A stretch of DNA of 64,000 bases from the NCBI GenBank assembly GCA_963789515.1, contig CAWBKW010000002.1:868001-932000 (forward strand), read 5' to 3'. This DNA is from JBAXEO01 sp963789515. Lineage in GTDB: Bacteria > Actinomycetota > Coriobacteriia > Anaerosomatales > JAAXUF01. Both the position numbers and the translations under genes were made by a program. This document shows positions 53,100-61,771 of the stretch, piece by piece. Each line of letters starts with the position of its first letter. Positions within the stretch are counted from its first letter, which is position 1. A model generated the notes under the pieces. The model was given only the letters and a program-made list of their open reading frames with translations, was not told the DNA's origin and made no database searches.

Positions 53100-53138
53100 G
53101 CAGTGGCCCCTAACTGCTGATCGGTCCCCGCGCACACC

Positions 53139-54044
53139 TCAAGCGCGCGGGTGTGCCCTACTGTGTACGTCTTGAAGCCGCTTCATGCTCAGGTGAGTAT
53201 AAATCTGGGTGGTAGACAGGGCAACATGCCCCAGCAGCTCCTGAACCGTCCTGAGGTCCGCTCCGGCTTCAACGAGATGCGTGGCGAACGTGTGGCGCAT
53301 CGAGTGGGGAGAAATCCCACTGCCCGCACCGACCATAGCAGTGTATCTCCTGAAGAGCCGCCGTGCGGCATCTGCCGAGAGCGGCCGACCGCGCGAGGAG
53401 AGGAAGACGTGGTCCTCGGCAGGACCGGCCATGAGGCTCGGGCGACCTTCGCGAAGGTAGGTGCGCACACTCGAAAGGGCCATTTCGTAGACGGGCACGA
53501 GGCGTTCCTTCGCGCCTTTGCCGAACAGCCGGACCTGACCCTGACCGAAATCGAGGTCACTGATGCGAAGACCGACCACCTCGCTGACGCGCGCGCCGGT
53601 CGCGTACAACAGTTCGAGCACGGCCCGGTCGCGCAGGCCGATCGGGGTGCTCACGTCAGGTGCCGCAAGCAGCCTGACGAGCGCGTCATCCGGGATCACC
53701 GTCGGAAGCCGCGAGGGCAGTTTCGGCGTCGCGAGCACTGATGACGGGTCCGACGCGACGAGACCTTCGTCGACCAGGTACGCGAAGAACGCCCGCACCG
53801 CCGAAAGCCTTCTGGCGATGGTGCGGCGGGCATACCCCGCCCGATCCATCTCACCCAGATAGAGGCGCATCTTGCGGTGTGTCAGGCCGACAGGATCGAC
53901 CCCCGAACGCTCCGCCCACTCGAGGTACCTCTTGAGATCCGCCGAGTAGGCGCGAACGGTCTGTGGCGATGCGGCCCGCTCGACCCTGAGGTGCGTCAGA
54001 TACCGATCGACCAGCTCATCGGGGGTGGGGGTGCCGTCAGACAT
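53139..54044 (-). CDS. xerC: Tyrosine recombinase XerC
   Basis: 301 residues. N-terminal SAM-like domain VDRYLTHLRVERAASPQTVR; catalytic Arg152 (ATGARVSEVV), His247 and Arg250 (PHSMRHTFATHLVEAG), His273 (LLGHVAL) and Tyr282 (TQIYTHL). There is no IntI-type insertion, which distinguishes it from the integrase at 25018-25980. Xer recombinases resolve chromosome dimers at dif. Start overlaps the trmFO stop. Confidence 0.93.
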   Translation of the reverse strand: MSDGTPTPDELVDRYLTHLRVERAASPQTVRAYSADLKRYLEWAERSGVDPVGLTHRKMRLYLGEMDRAGYARRTIARRLSAVRAFFAYLVDEGLVASDPSSVLATPKLPSRLPTVIPDDALVRLLAAPDVSTPIGLRDRAVLELLYATGARVSEVVGLRISDLDFGQGQVRLFGKGAKERLVPVYEMALSSVRTYLREGRPSLMAGPAEDHVFLSSRGRPLSADAARRLFRRYTAMVGAGSGISPHSMRHTFATHLVEAGADLRTVQELLGHVALSTTQIYTHLSMKRLQDVHSRAHPRA

Positions 54045-55401
54045 CGACGACCTCCGACCCGAACAGATCGTCCCGACTGGCGACCCATGCCGTCATGTCG
54101 GTCCGGGCCCGATTCGCATAGGCGGCATACCGTTCGCGCTTCCCGCGAACCGGCGCCGCCAGCGGGGGGACCAGGCCGAAGTTGACGTGCATCGGCTCGT
54201 AGGGCCCGGTCGTCGGATCCGTCGCGTAGGCGAGCAGCGCACCGAGTGACGTGGTCGGCGGAAGGGTGACCGGCGGTGTCGACGTGATGTCCGCGTACGT
54301 GTTCAGCGCGGCCAGCAGACCGGACGCCGCAGCCTCGCAGTACCCCTCTGTGCCGGTGACTTGACCGGCGAAGCGGACGTGAGGCCGATCACGCAGGGCG
54401 AACGTCGGGTCCAATACCCTCGGCGCATCCACGAAGGTGTTCCGGTGCATCACTCCGTGGCGCAGGAACTCAGCGTCGCTCAGCCCCGGGATCAACCGGA
54501 ACACCCGCTCCTGCTCCCCGAAGGTCAGGTTGGTCTGAAAGCCCACGAGGTTATAGGCGCTCCCCTGCCGGTTCTCGGATCGAAGCTGGACCACCGCCCA
54601 CGGACGCAGGCCGGAGACGGGGTCGGTCAGGCCGACAGGCTTCATGGCGCCGAAGCGAAGGGAGTCTCGGCCCGTTCGTGCCACCTCCTCGACGGGCTGG
54701 CAGGCGCGGAAGAGCTCGGCCTGTTCGAACTCCTTGGCCGTCACGCGACGAGCGGCGATCAACGCATCGTAGAACTCATCGTATTGATCTTGGGTCATGG
54801 GCGCGTTGAGGTAGTCGGGGGTCTCGCCCTTGTCGTAGCGCGACTGAGCAAACACAACGGCGCGGTCGAGCGAATCCGCCTCGACGATCGGGGCAGCCGC
54901 GTCGTAGAAGGCGAGGCGCTCCTGGCCCACCAGTCCCTCGATCACCGTCGCGAACGCCGGGCTGGTGAGCGGGCCCGTCGCGATGATGAGACGGCCTTCC
55001 GGCAGGGCGACTGCCTCTTCGCGCACAATCTCGACGTTCCGGTGGGACGCGAGACGGTCCGTAAGGGCCCTGGCGAAGTGCTCGCGGTCCACGGCCAGCG
55101 CACCTCCCGCCGGCACTCGCGTCTCATGCGCCACCGCGAGAACCAGGCTGCCCATGGCTGCGAGCTCGGCCTTGAGCAAGCCCGCCGCGGATTCCGGGTT
55201 CTCGCTCTTGAGCGAGTTCGAACAGACGAGTTCACCCAGATCGGCGGAGTGGTGGGCCGGCGAAGGGTTTGCCGGACGCATCTCGATCAAGCGTACCGAT
55301 ACCCCCCTCTCGGCCAGCTGCCAAGCCGCCTCGCAGCCCGCGAGGCCACCACCGACCACGGTCACGCAGTTCGCAGAATGGACATCTCGCTGGTGGGGCA
55401 C
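54037..55401 (-). CDS. trmFO: Methylenetetrahydrofolate-tRNA uracil-5 methyltransferase TrmFO
   Basis: 454 residues. CVTVVGGGLAGCEAAWQLAE is the FAD-binding motif. LIEMRPANPSPAHHSADLGE, LVCSNSLKSENPESAAGLLK, VPAGGALAVDREHFARALTD and QVTGTEGYCEAAASGLLAAL are TrmFO signatures, with catalytic cysteines in the C-terminal region. It makes 5-methyluridine 54 in tRNA from methylene-THF. Its presence is more typical of Firmicutes and Coriobacteriia than of streptomycete-type actinobacteria. Confidence 0.95.
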   Translation of the reverse strand: MPHQRDVHSANCVTVVGGGLAGCEAAWQLAERGVSVRLIEMRPANPSPAHHSADLGELVCSNSLKSENPESAAGLLKAELAAMGSLVLAVAHETRVPAGGALAVDREHFARALTDRLASHRNVEIVREEAVALPEGRLIIATGPLTSPAFATVIEGLVGQERLAFYDAAAPIVEADSLDRAVVFAQSRYDKGETPDYLNAPMTQDQYDEFYDALIAARRVTAKEFEQAELFRACQPVEEVARTGRDSLRFGAMKPVGLTDPVSGLRPWAVVQLRSENRQGSAYNLVGFQTNLTFGEQERVFRLIPGLSDAEFLRHGVMHRNTFVDAPRVLDPTFALRDRPHVRFAGQVTGTEGYCEAAASGLLAALNTYADITSTPPVTLPPTTSLGALLAYATDPTTGPYEPMHVNFGLVPPLAAPVRGKRERYAAYANRARTDMTAWVASRDDLFGSEVVDV

Positions 55402-55455
55402 AGGTCTCCTCGGCTCGTGTCGGGTACCACCAGTGTAGCGCGGCCCCGCGCCACT

Positions 55456-56337
55456 TCAGCAGACGCCGTATCGGCCGTCCCGGTACTTCGTGACCACTCC
55501 CGCCGCCTCGAGCGCTCCGATACGCCGAGCGACTTCGATGATGTCCAAGCCCAGATCCCTCGCTACGTCATCGGGCCTCGATGGGTTGGTTCTCACGGCC
55601 GCGAGCACCGGATCCTGACCACGGTCCAGTAGGCCGGCTACCGTGTCCCGCGAAGGCGGGCCCATTCGGTCCTCGAGCACCGCGCGCAGTTCGCTGATGT
55701 CGCTCACGGGTATGGCTCCCTGGCTGAGGAGGCGGTTGGAGCCACGACACTCGGGCGCGAAGATGGAACCGGGGACGACCATGACGTCTCTGCCCGCGTC
55801 CAGGGCGCAGTCCGCCGTGATGAACGTGCCGCTGCCCAGTCCCGCCTCTACCACAAGCAGCGCCTTGGCCAGGCCTGCGATGATCCTGTTGCGCGCCCTG
55901 AACGTCCACTTCGCGGGTGGGTACCCCCACTCAAGCTCCGAAACCACTGCGCCCGATCCGGCGATGCTCGCCAGAAGAGGGCCGGCACCCCTGGGGTATG
56001 CGACGTCGGCGCCGCAGCCCAACACGGCTACCGTTCGTCCACCCGCGTCGAGCGCCGCGCGGTGAGCAGCGGTATCGCAGCCCACAGCTGCTCCTGAGAC
56101 CACAACGTAGCCCGCTCCCGCCGCCCAGCCCGCGAACATCTCAGCGCAGCGGATGCCATACGGCGTCGCCCTTCTCGCGCCGATCACGGCGAGGCCCGGT
56201 TGCAGGGAGTCCGTATCACCGAAGCCTCTCAGGACCTTGGGCGGGTTGTCTGTCGATCGCAACTGCTCCGGGAAGTCATCATCCTGCTGTCCGATCTCAA
56301 ACGATTGCCGGGATGGCGGCCACTGAGTCGGGTTCAC
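55456..56337 (-). CDS. dprA: DNA-processing protein DprA
   Basis: 293 residues. LAVIGARRATPYGIRCAEMF, VVSGAAVGCDTAAHRAALDA, GRTVAVLGCGADVAYPRGAG and LSEWGYPP-like SELEWGYPPAKWTFRARNRI show the Rossmann-like DprA domain, with GSRFITA-type GLGSGTFITADCALDAGRDV. A C-terminal winged-helix region (VARRIGALEAAGVVTKYRDG) follows. DprA loads RecA on incoming single strands in transformation. GTG start overlaps the comM stop. Confidence 0.94.
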   Translation of the reverse strand: MNPTQWPPSRQSFEIGQQDDDFPEQLRSTDNPPKVLRGFGDTDSLQPGLAVIGARRATPYGIRCAEMFAGWAAGAGYVVVSGAAVGCDTAAHRAALDAGGRTVAVLGCGADVAYPRGAGPLLASIAGSGAVVSELEWGYPPAKWTFRARNRIIAGLAKALLVVEAGLGSGTFITADCALDAGRDVMVVPGSIFAPECRGSNRLLSQGAIPVSDISELRAVLEDRMGPPSRDTVAGLLDRGQDPVLAAVRTNPSRPDDVARDLGLDIIEVARRIGALEAAGVVTKYRDGRYGVC

Positions 56338-57821
56338 GTCTCCTCCTTCGCACGATAGCCCAGCATTTCTGAGATATGCTCCGACCGGACACGGTCTGAG
56401 CCCTCCAGGTCTGCGGCCGTCCGGGCCACTCGCAAGAGCCTGGTGACCCCTCGTCCGGACAGGTTCTTGCGTCGTGCCGCGCTCTCCAGACTCCTGCGCG
56501 CCTCGCCGCCGAGGTGGCAGGCGCGCAGCAAGGCAGCGCCCGTGAGCCGTGCCGTCGGTCCGAATCCGCGTGCGGCCGCTCGCTCTCGCGCGCTCGTGAC
56601 ACAGGCGCTCAAATCTGACGACCGGGTCGCGGTCGACGGACCGATCAGAAGCGCCGCGTCGATCCGTGACACGTCGACCACCAGATCGATGCGATCCATG
56701 AGCGGGCCACCGATGCGACGCCGATAGCGATCGATGACCGCATCCGGGCAGTTGCATCTGCGACGGGAATCGCCGAAGAAGCCGCACGGACAGGGGTTCG
56801 CCGCGCCCACCAGAGCAAACCGTGCGGGAAAGACCATCCGTCCTTCGGCCCGTACCAACGTGATGCTACCGTCCTCAAGCGGTTGCCGCAGTGCCTGGAG
56901 TGCGGCCGGTCCGAACTCAGGCATCTCGTCGAGGAACAGGACTCCGTTGTGGGCCAGCGACGCCTCACCCGGCCGTGGTGGCGAGCCCCCGCCGACCAAC
57001 CCTGCGATGGATGCCGAGTGATGCGGGGCGCGGAAGGGGCGCAGCCCCGACAATGCCGCCCGTTCGTCGACGCCGGCGACCGAGTGCACGAGAGCAGTCT
57101 CGAGGCTCTCCTGGGCGTCCAAAGGCGGCAGTATGCTCGGCAGACAGCGGGCGAGCATCGTCTTGCCGGAGCCTGGCGGACCGATCATGAGCGCGTTGTG
57201 GCCACCGGCGGCAGCGATCAGAAGCGCGCGCTTCGCGAGCTCGTGGCCCGCCACATCCCCGAAGTCGTACGCGGTCTCAGGCGCGACGTGCGGAGCCGGC
57301 CTTCGACTCGGGCATGCGTCCGGAACCGCATGGCGCAGGCGGCTGAGGTGTGTGAGCGGCCGATAGTCGACCCCTACCTGGCTCGCCGCGTCCACGGCGT
57401 CCGCCGGTCCGAGAAGCGGCAGCCCGCGCGAGCGTGCGCCTAGCGCATAGGCCAGCATGCCGGGGACTGCCCGCACCGAGCCGTCGAGTGCCAGTTCGCC
57501 CACGGACGTGAACCGCTCGGCAAGCTTGCGCGAGAGCTGCCCCGTCGCGACGAGCAGCCCCAATGCGATCGGCAGGTCGAACCCGGTGCCGTGCTTGCGC
57601 AGGGGCCCGGGCGCTAGGTTCACGACCACTCGAGCGTTGGGCAACTCGAACCCCGACGCCCGCACCGCCGAGCGGACACGTTCTCGAGCCTCCTGCAGCG
57701 AGAGATCGGGAAGTCCGACGATCGCGAACGTGGGGAGCCCCGCGCCCACATCGACCTGGACTTCCACGGGAATCGCCTCGACCCCCGAGATGGTCGCGGT
57801 ACGGACGGTGCACTGGGCCAC
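56334..57821 (-). CDS. comM: ComM/YifB family Mg-chelatase-like AAA+ protein
   Basis: 495 residues. IPVEVQVDVGAGLPTFAIVG and LPDLSLQEARERVRSAVRAS form the LonC-like N-terminus. MIGPPGSGKTMLARCLPSIL is Walker A, LFLDEMPEFGPAALQALRQP Walker B. ANPCPCGFFGDSRRRCNCPD is the cysteine-rich signature. ComM is a hexameric branch-migration helicase used in natural transformation. It sits with dprA and yraN. Confidence 0.95.
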   Translation of the reverse strand: MAQCTVRTATISGVEAIPVEVQVDVGAGLPTFAIVGLPDLSLQEARERVRSAVRASGFELPNARVVVNLAPGPLRKHGTGFDLPIALGLLVATGQLSRKLAERFTSVGELALDGSVRAVPGMLAYALGARSRGLPLLGPADAVDAASQVGVDYRPLTHLSRLRHAVPDACPSRRPAPHVAPETAYDFGDVAGHELAKRALLIAAAGGHNALMIGPPGSGKTMLARCLPSILPPLDAQESLETALVHSVAGVDERAALSGLRPFRAPHHSASIAGLVGGGSPPRPGEASLAHNGVLFLDEMPEFGPAALQALRQPLEDGSITLVRAEGRMVFPARFALVGAANPCPCGFFGDSRRRCNCPDAVIDRYRRRIGGPLMDRIDLVVDVSRIDAALLIGPSTATRSSDLSACVTSARERAAARGFGPTARLTGAALLRACHLGGEARRSLESAARRKNLSGRGVTRLLRVARTAADLEGSDRVRSEHISEMLGYRAKEET

Positions 57822-57825
57822 GTCG

Positions 57826-58194
57826 TCACTCCGACACGAACGCGCCGCGATGGTGTCTCAGCAGCGCACGGTCTTCGCCGATGACCAGCAGGCCGATCAC
57901 GTCGAATCTCACCGAGACATCGGTCAGCCCGGCCTCTTGCAGGTATGCCTCCGCAAGGCGCGAGTACCTTCGCCGCTTCGCAGCCGTGATGGACTCCTCA
58001 GGGTTTCCCTTCGCAGGCGTCCTGCGCGTCTTGACCTCGCACAGTACGACCGTCTCCCCGTCCAGTCCCACGATGTCGATCTCACCCTGCGGGCATCGCC
58101 AGTTGCGCGCGACGACCGTGACGCCCGCCCGCTCCAGATAGGCCGCCGCGGCGTCCTCGCCGCGCTCGCCAAGACGCTGGCTCTTCTCGGTCAT
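57826..58194 (-). CDS. yraN: YraN family endonuclease-like protein (UPF0102)
   Basis: 122 residues. QRLGERGEDAAAAYLERAGV, VVARNWRCPQGEIDIVGLDG with the PD-(D/E)XK-like catalytic aspartate, and VVLCEVKTRRTPAKGNPEES with the E-x-K motif. The family has a restriction-endonuclease-like fold; its cellular role is unclear. ATG at 58194 follows GGAGGTGG. Conserved neighbour of rnhB and comM. Confidence 0.93.
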   Translation of the reverse strand: MTEKSQRLGERGEDAAAAYLERAGVTVVARNWRCPQGEIDIVGLDGETVVLCEVKTRRTPAKGNPEESITAAKRRRYSRLAEAYLQEAGLTDVSVRFDVIGLLVIGEDRALLRHHRGAFVSE

Positions 58195-58279
58195 GATCAC
58201 CACCTCCGAGAAGGAGCATGCGGGAGGGTGCTTGCCGGAACCTTCCCCGAGCCTATCCTGTACCGAGTCGGCAGCAGCC

Positions 58280-59062
58280 TCAGAACAGCGTCTGAGTGGC
58301 TTCGCCCCACGAGAAGGACCGCCGGTGGATCGGACACGGCCCATGCCGGGAGATCGCCGCCAGGTGGTCGCTCGTCCCGTATCCCTTGTTGATCTCGAAG
58401 CCGTACTCGGGGTGCTCGGCCGCCAACGAGCGCATGAGCGCATCACGGGTCACCTTGGCCACGATCGATGCTGCCGCCACCGCAGCCACCTTCGCATCGG
58501 CCTTGACGATGGCGGTCTCATTGGCGACGACGCGCAGCGGCAGCCCGTCGAGTACCACGTGGTCCGGGGGTGTACCCAGCTGCGAGAGCGCCAGGCCGAT
58601 CGCGCGCCGAAGTGCGGCCGTCACGCCAAGGACGTCGATCTCGCCAGCCGAAACGTGTGCAACCCCGACGTCGAGGGCGAACGATCTCACCTGCACTGCC
58701 AGCTGTTCGCGACGCGCGGGGGACAGCCGTTTGCTGTCGTCGAGCCCTTCGATGCGGGGTTCGGGCGGAAGCACGACCGCCGCGACCGTCAGCGGCCCAG
58801 CCAATGCTCCGCGTCCCACTTCGTCGACGCCGGCTATCACGAGCCAGCCCTCATCGCGCAGGGTGTGCTCGGTAGCGTACATCCGGGATGTGCGCGCCCT
58901 TTCGTGCGCACGCCGCTCTGAAGCCGAGTGCGCGGCGCGACAAGCGGACCTGACGCCCGCACGTTGGTCGTCAGCAAGCTCGGCAAGCAACCGGTCAAGG
59001 CTCGCGCCCCGGGCGACCCGGAGCTGCTCGACGATCTGCGCCACGCTCAGCCGTTCCCTCAT
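58280..59062 (-). CDS. rnhB: Ribonuclease HII
   Basis: 260 residues. GVDEVGRGALAGPLTVAAVV with the catalytic DE pair, LDDSKRLSPARREQLAVQVR, HVVLDGLPLRV with the third acid, and KVAAVAAASIVAKVTRDALM are class II RNase H motifs. An N-terminal extension of about 75 residues (SVAQIVEQLRVARGASLDRL) is like that of Gram-positive RnhB proteins. It removes RNA from RNA-DNA hybrids. Confidence 0.95.
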   Translation of the reverse strand: MRERLSVAQIVEQLRVARGASLDRLLAELADDQRAGVRSACRAAHSASERRAHERARTSRMYATEHTLRDEGWLVIAGVDEVGRGALAGPLTVAAVVLPPEPRIEGLDDSKRLSPARREQLAVQVRSFALDVGVAHVSAGEIDVLGVTAALRRAIGLALSQLGTPPDHVVLDGLPLRVVANETAIVKADAKVAAVAAASIVAKVTRDALMRSLAAEHPEYGFEINKGYGTSDHLAAISRHGPCPIHRRSFSWGEATQTLF

Positions 59063-59097
59063 GGTGCCCGTCCTTCTTCCTCACGGACAAACGCAAC

Positions 59098-59130
59098 GAG
59101 CGAGGCGCCGCATGCGGGCCTCGCTCGTCT
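59098..59130 (-). terminator. Terminator hairpin of rplS
   Basis: ACGAGCGAGG pairs with CCTCGCTCGT; on the minus strand it is followed by TGCGTTTG. Lies 45 bp past rplS. Confidence 0.7.
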
Positions 59131-59174
59131 CGGGTCAGTACTCAGCGCCCACGAAGGGCGTTGGAGCGGCGAGC

Positions 59175-59519
59175 CTAGAAGCCCTTCTCCTTGAGACGGG
59201 CGGCCTTGCCGACCTTGTCGCGAAGGAAGTAGAGCTTGCTGCGGCGGACCTTACCGTGGCTCAGGACCTCGATCTTGTCGATCTTGGGCGAGTGCACGGG
59301 GAAGGTCCGCTCGACACCCACTCCGAACGAGATCTTGCGAACGGTGAACGTCTCGCGATTGCTCGCACCGTGCTTGCGGATGCAGACACCCTGGAAGACC
59401 TGGGTGCGCTCGCGTGTGCCTTCGATGATCTTGTAGTGGACCTTGACCGAGTCGCCAACGTTGACCACTTCAAGATCCTCGCGGATCTGCTGCTGCTCAA
59501 GAGCGCGAATGATATCCAT
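59175..59519 (-). CDS. rplS: 50S ribosomal protein L19
   Basis: 114 residues. MDIIRALEQQQIREDLEVVN, VNVGDSVKVHYKIIEGTRER, RKHGASNRETFTVRKISFGV and VERTFPVHSPKIDKIEVLSH then KVRRSKLYFLRDKVGKAARL span the family. Located at the 30S-50S interface. It has its own promoter and terminator, separating it from lepB upstream and rnhB downstream. Confidence 0.97.
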   Translation of the reverse strand: MDIIRALEQQQIREDLEVVNVGDSVKVHYKIIEGTRERTQVFQGVCIRKHGASNRETFTVRKISFGVGVERTFPVHSPKIDKIEVLSHGKVRRSKLYFLRDKVGKAARLKEKGF

Positions 59520-59583
59520 GTTCCTGCGGTTCCTGTTCGTCGACGTGTTCTGGGCGTCCCGCCGGAAGCGGGCGCGAGTTGGG

Positions 59584-59612
59584 AGTATAGACCACCACCG
59601 ACCACCGGGCAA
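59584..59612 (-). promoter_or_regulatory. Sigma-70-type promoter of rplS
   Basis: Minus strand TTGCCC, 17-bp spacer, TATACT, 65 bp before rplS. Confidence 0.72.
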
Positions 59613-59648
59613 TCCCGTCGTCGCGATTGCCGAGAAGTGCCGATGCCG

Positions 59649-60218
59649 CTACTGGAGGGTTCCGAACTGGCTCGGCGGCCAGTAGGTCCAGACTGCATGA
59701 CCCTTGATCTGCGCCACCGGTACCGGTCCGAAGAATCGGCTGTCGCCGCTGTTGGTCCGGTTGTCTCCCATGAGCCACACCTGGCCTTCGGGCACCGTGA
59801 TAGGCATCTTCACCGTGCCGAGCTCGTTGGGCTTTCCGTAGATGTAGGGCTCGACGAGCCGTTTGCCGTCGACCCAGACCGCCCCGTCCTTCACGTCGAC
59901 GGTCTGACCGCCCACGGCGATCACGCGCTTGATGAGTTGCGGGTGCTGGCTTGCGGGATCGTCGAACACGACGATGTCCCCATACGCCGGCTGTCGGAAG
60001 AACCGGAACGACACCTTCTCGGCGAGTACGCGGTTACCGATGGCGATGGTCGGCTCCATCGACCCCGTCGGGATCACGAACGGCTGCACCAGGAACATCT
60101 TGATACCCTGGGCGAGCGCGAAGGCAAGCAGGATGAGCAGGGCGGTCTCAATGAGCCACCGTACCGTCGAGGTCTCCTCCGGCGCGGGAGTGGCGGGGCC
60201 GTTAGCGGACTGACTCAT
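59649..60218 (-). CDS. lepB: Signal peptidase I
   Basis: 189 residues. One N-terminal membrane helix (ETALLILLAFALAQGIKMFL), then FVIPTGSMEPTI with the catalytic Ser53, QLIKRVIAVGGQTVDVKDGA with Lys97, and VWLMGDNRTNSGDSRFFGPV (box E). It cleaves signal peptides on the outer face of the membrane, including presumably those of the two secreted proteins described here. It lies 7 bp after trmD. Confidence 0.96.
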   Translation of the reverse strand: MSQSANGPATPAPEETSTVRWLIETALLILLAFALAQGIKMFLVQPFVIPTGSMEPTIAIGNRVLAEKVSFRFFRQPAYGDIVVFDDPASQHPQLIKRVIAVGGQTVDVKDGAVWVDGKRLVEPYIYGKPNELGTVKMPITVPEGQVWLMGDNRTNSGDSRFFGPVPVAQIKGHAVWTYWPPSQFGTLQ

Positions 60219-60224
60219 GGATGA

Positions 60225-60974
60225 CTAGCCTTCCTCGGGCGAATCAGCCCGGTTCGGTTGCTGCTCAAGGAACTCGCGCTCGCGGTCGGTCAGCGACACT
60301 CGTGCCAGCAGGTCAGGCCGGACGCGGGCGGTCTTGGCGACCGACTGCAGCCTGCGCCACTCAGCGATTCTGGCATGGTCTCCCGAACGCAGAACGTCCG
60401 GTACGCCCATACCTCGGTACTCCGCCGGGCGCGTGTACTGAGGGTACTCCAACAGCCCGTCAGCGAACGACTCGTCGTCGGCCGACTCCTCGTCCCCCAA
60501 CACCCCGGGCACGTGTCGCGACACAGCATCGATGACCACCATGGCCGGTATCTCCCCGCCTGTGACCACGTAGTCACCGATCGAGAGCTCGAGGTCTGCC
60601 AGCGAGAGGGTTCGTTCGTCGAAACCCTCGTAGCGACCGCAGACCAGCACCAAGCGGTCCTTGTCGGCGAGCTCGAGCACCACGTCCTGAGAGAGCTGAC
60701 GCCCGCCGGGCGTCAGGAACACCACAAAGCCCGGTTCGTCTTCAAGGAGCTGCACGGCGTCGACGGCCTCGAAGATGGGCTCAGGCTTCATCACGAGGCC
60801 CGGCCCGCCGCCGTAGGGGTAGTCATCCGTTGTGTGGTGTTTGTCACGCGCCCAAGACCGCAGGTCGTGCGTGCGGAGTTCCACGAGCCCGCGCTCCCGG
60901 GCAAGTCCGACGATCGACGCCGACAGGGGCACGTCGAACATGCCGGGGAAGATCGAGATCACGTCGACGATCAC
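60225..60974 (-). CDS. trmD: tRNA (guanine-N1)-methyltransferase TrmD
   Basis: 249 residues. DVISIFPGMFDVPLSASIVG, YPYGGGPGLVMKPEPIFEAV, VLVCGRYEGFDERTLSLADL and SIGDYVVTGGEIPAMVVIDA show the SPOUT knot that binds AdoMet. EEYPQYTRP-like LLEYPQYTRPAEYRGMGVPD follows. It makes m1G37 in tRNA. GTG start overlaps the rimM stop. Confidence 0.96.
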   Translation of the reverse strand: MIVDVISIFPGMFDVPLSASIVGLARERGLVELRTHDLRSWARDKHHTTDDYPYGGGPGLVMKPEPIFEAVDAVQLLEDEPGFVVFLTPGGRQLSQDVVLELADKDRLVLVCGRYEGFDERTLSLADLELSIGDYVVTGGEIPAMVVIDAVSRHVPGVLGDEESADDESFADGLLEYPQYTRPAEYRGMGVPDVLRSGDHARIAEWRRLQSVAKTARVRPDLLARVSLTDREREFLEQQPNRADSPEEG

Positions 60975-61504
60975 TCGAACTCCCCCTCGCCCGGCATCAA
61001 TCCGTCCAACAGCCGTACGACGATGACACCGTCGTCCTCGGAGACACCGAGCACCACGTCGTCGATCACGGGAATCAGGATCTCTCCGAAAGGACCCTGA
61101 ACGACCCACACGTCGTTCGCACCCGTGATGATCACCTCGACGATGATCCCGAGGGCGCCTCGCTGCTCGTCCTCGACTGCGCTGCCGATGAGGTCATCAT
61201 CTTCGGGCGCCACATCCCACCCTTCGGGCAGATCCCCCTCTTGCGCGAGCAGCTCACACCCGCAGACGGCCCGCGCCGCATCGAGGTCGTCAAAGCCCGA
61301 GAGCTTGACCAGCGGGCCCTTAGGTCCGGGCCGCACCGACTCGATGCGACCGCAGCGTGCACTCAGTGGCGGCGGGACGATCCATACCTCGATCCCCACC
61401 AGAGACGACAAGGGAAGCCCCGGAGCGGCTGCTACCGAGACTTCCCCTTTGAGTCCATGTGTCTTGACGACCCGACCGATCGGGACGTACGGCGAAGTTG
61501 CCAA
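60971..61504 (-). CDS. rimM: Ribosome maturation factor RimM
   Basis: About 177 residues. VPIGRVVKTHGLKGEVSVAA is the family start. The PRC-barrel half has LPEGWDVAPEDDDLIGSAVE, GIIVEVIITGANDVWVV and EILIPVIDDVVLGVSEDDGV. It helps 30S maturation near S19. A TTG at 61504, 5 bp past khpA, gives the expected length; the ribosome binding site is weak. Confidence 0.92.
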   Translation of the reverse strand: MATSPYVPIGRVVKTHGLKGEVSVAAAPGLPLSSLVGIEVWIVPPPLSARCGRIESVRPGPKGPLVKLSGFDDLDAARAVCGCELLAQEGDLPEGWDVAPEDDDLIGSAVEDEQRGALGIIVEVIITGANDVWVVQGPFGEILIPVIDDVVLGVSEDDGVIVVRLLDGLMPGEGEFE

Positions 61505-61508
61505 CGTC

Positions 61509-61757
61509 CTAGCCGAGGATTTCGACCTCGACCTGCTTGTCGTCCGAACTGCCCGCAGCGCGCGCGAGAGTCCTGATGGCTTTGATGATGCGACCCTGAC
61601 GGCCAATCACCTTGCCGACGTCAGACGGGTCGAGGGTGACCTCGAACGCGAGCGAGTTCTCGGATTCCTTGCACTCTATCGAGACCGCCTCGGGCATGTC
61701 CACGAGGGACGTGACCACGTAGCGGACGAGCGCCTCAGTGTCGGCGACAGAAGACAT
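61509..61757 (-). CDS. khpA: KhpA-type KH domain RNA-binding protein
   Basis: 82 residues. LVRYVVTSLVDMPEAVSIEC and FEVTLDPSDVGKVIGRQGRI then IKAIRTLARAAG contain the KH GxxG loop (GRQG). KhpA binds RNA with KhpB in Gram-positives. It sits in the conserved rpsP-khpA-rimM-trmD order. Confidence 0.94.
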   Translation of the reverse strand: MSSVADTEALVRYVVTSLVDMPEAVSIECKESENSLAFEVTLDPSDVGKVIGRQGRIIKAIRTLARAAGSSDDKQVEVEILG

Positions 61758-61771
61758 GTGCGAATGCCTGA

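Noticed and set aside
58296..60224. Plus-strand open frame of 642 codons opposite rnhB, rplS and lepB
   Set aside because: It spans three well-supported minus-strand genes plus a promoter and terminator; typical antisense shadow in high-GC DNA.
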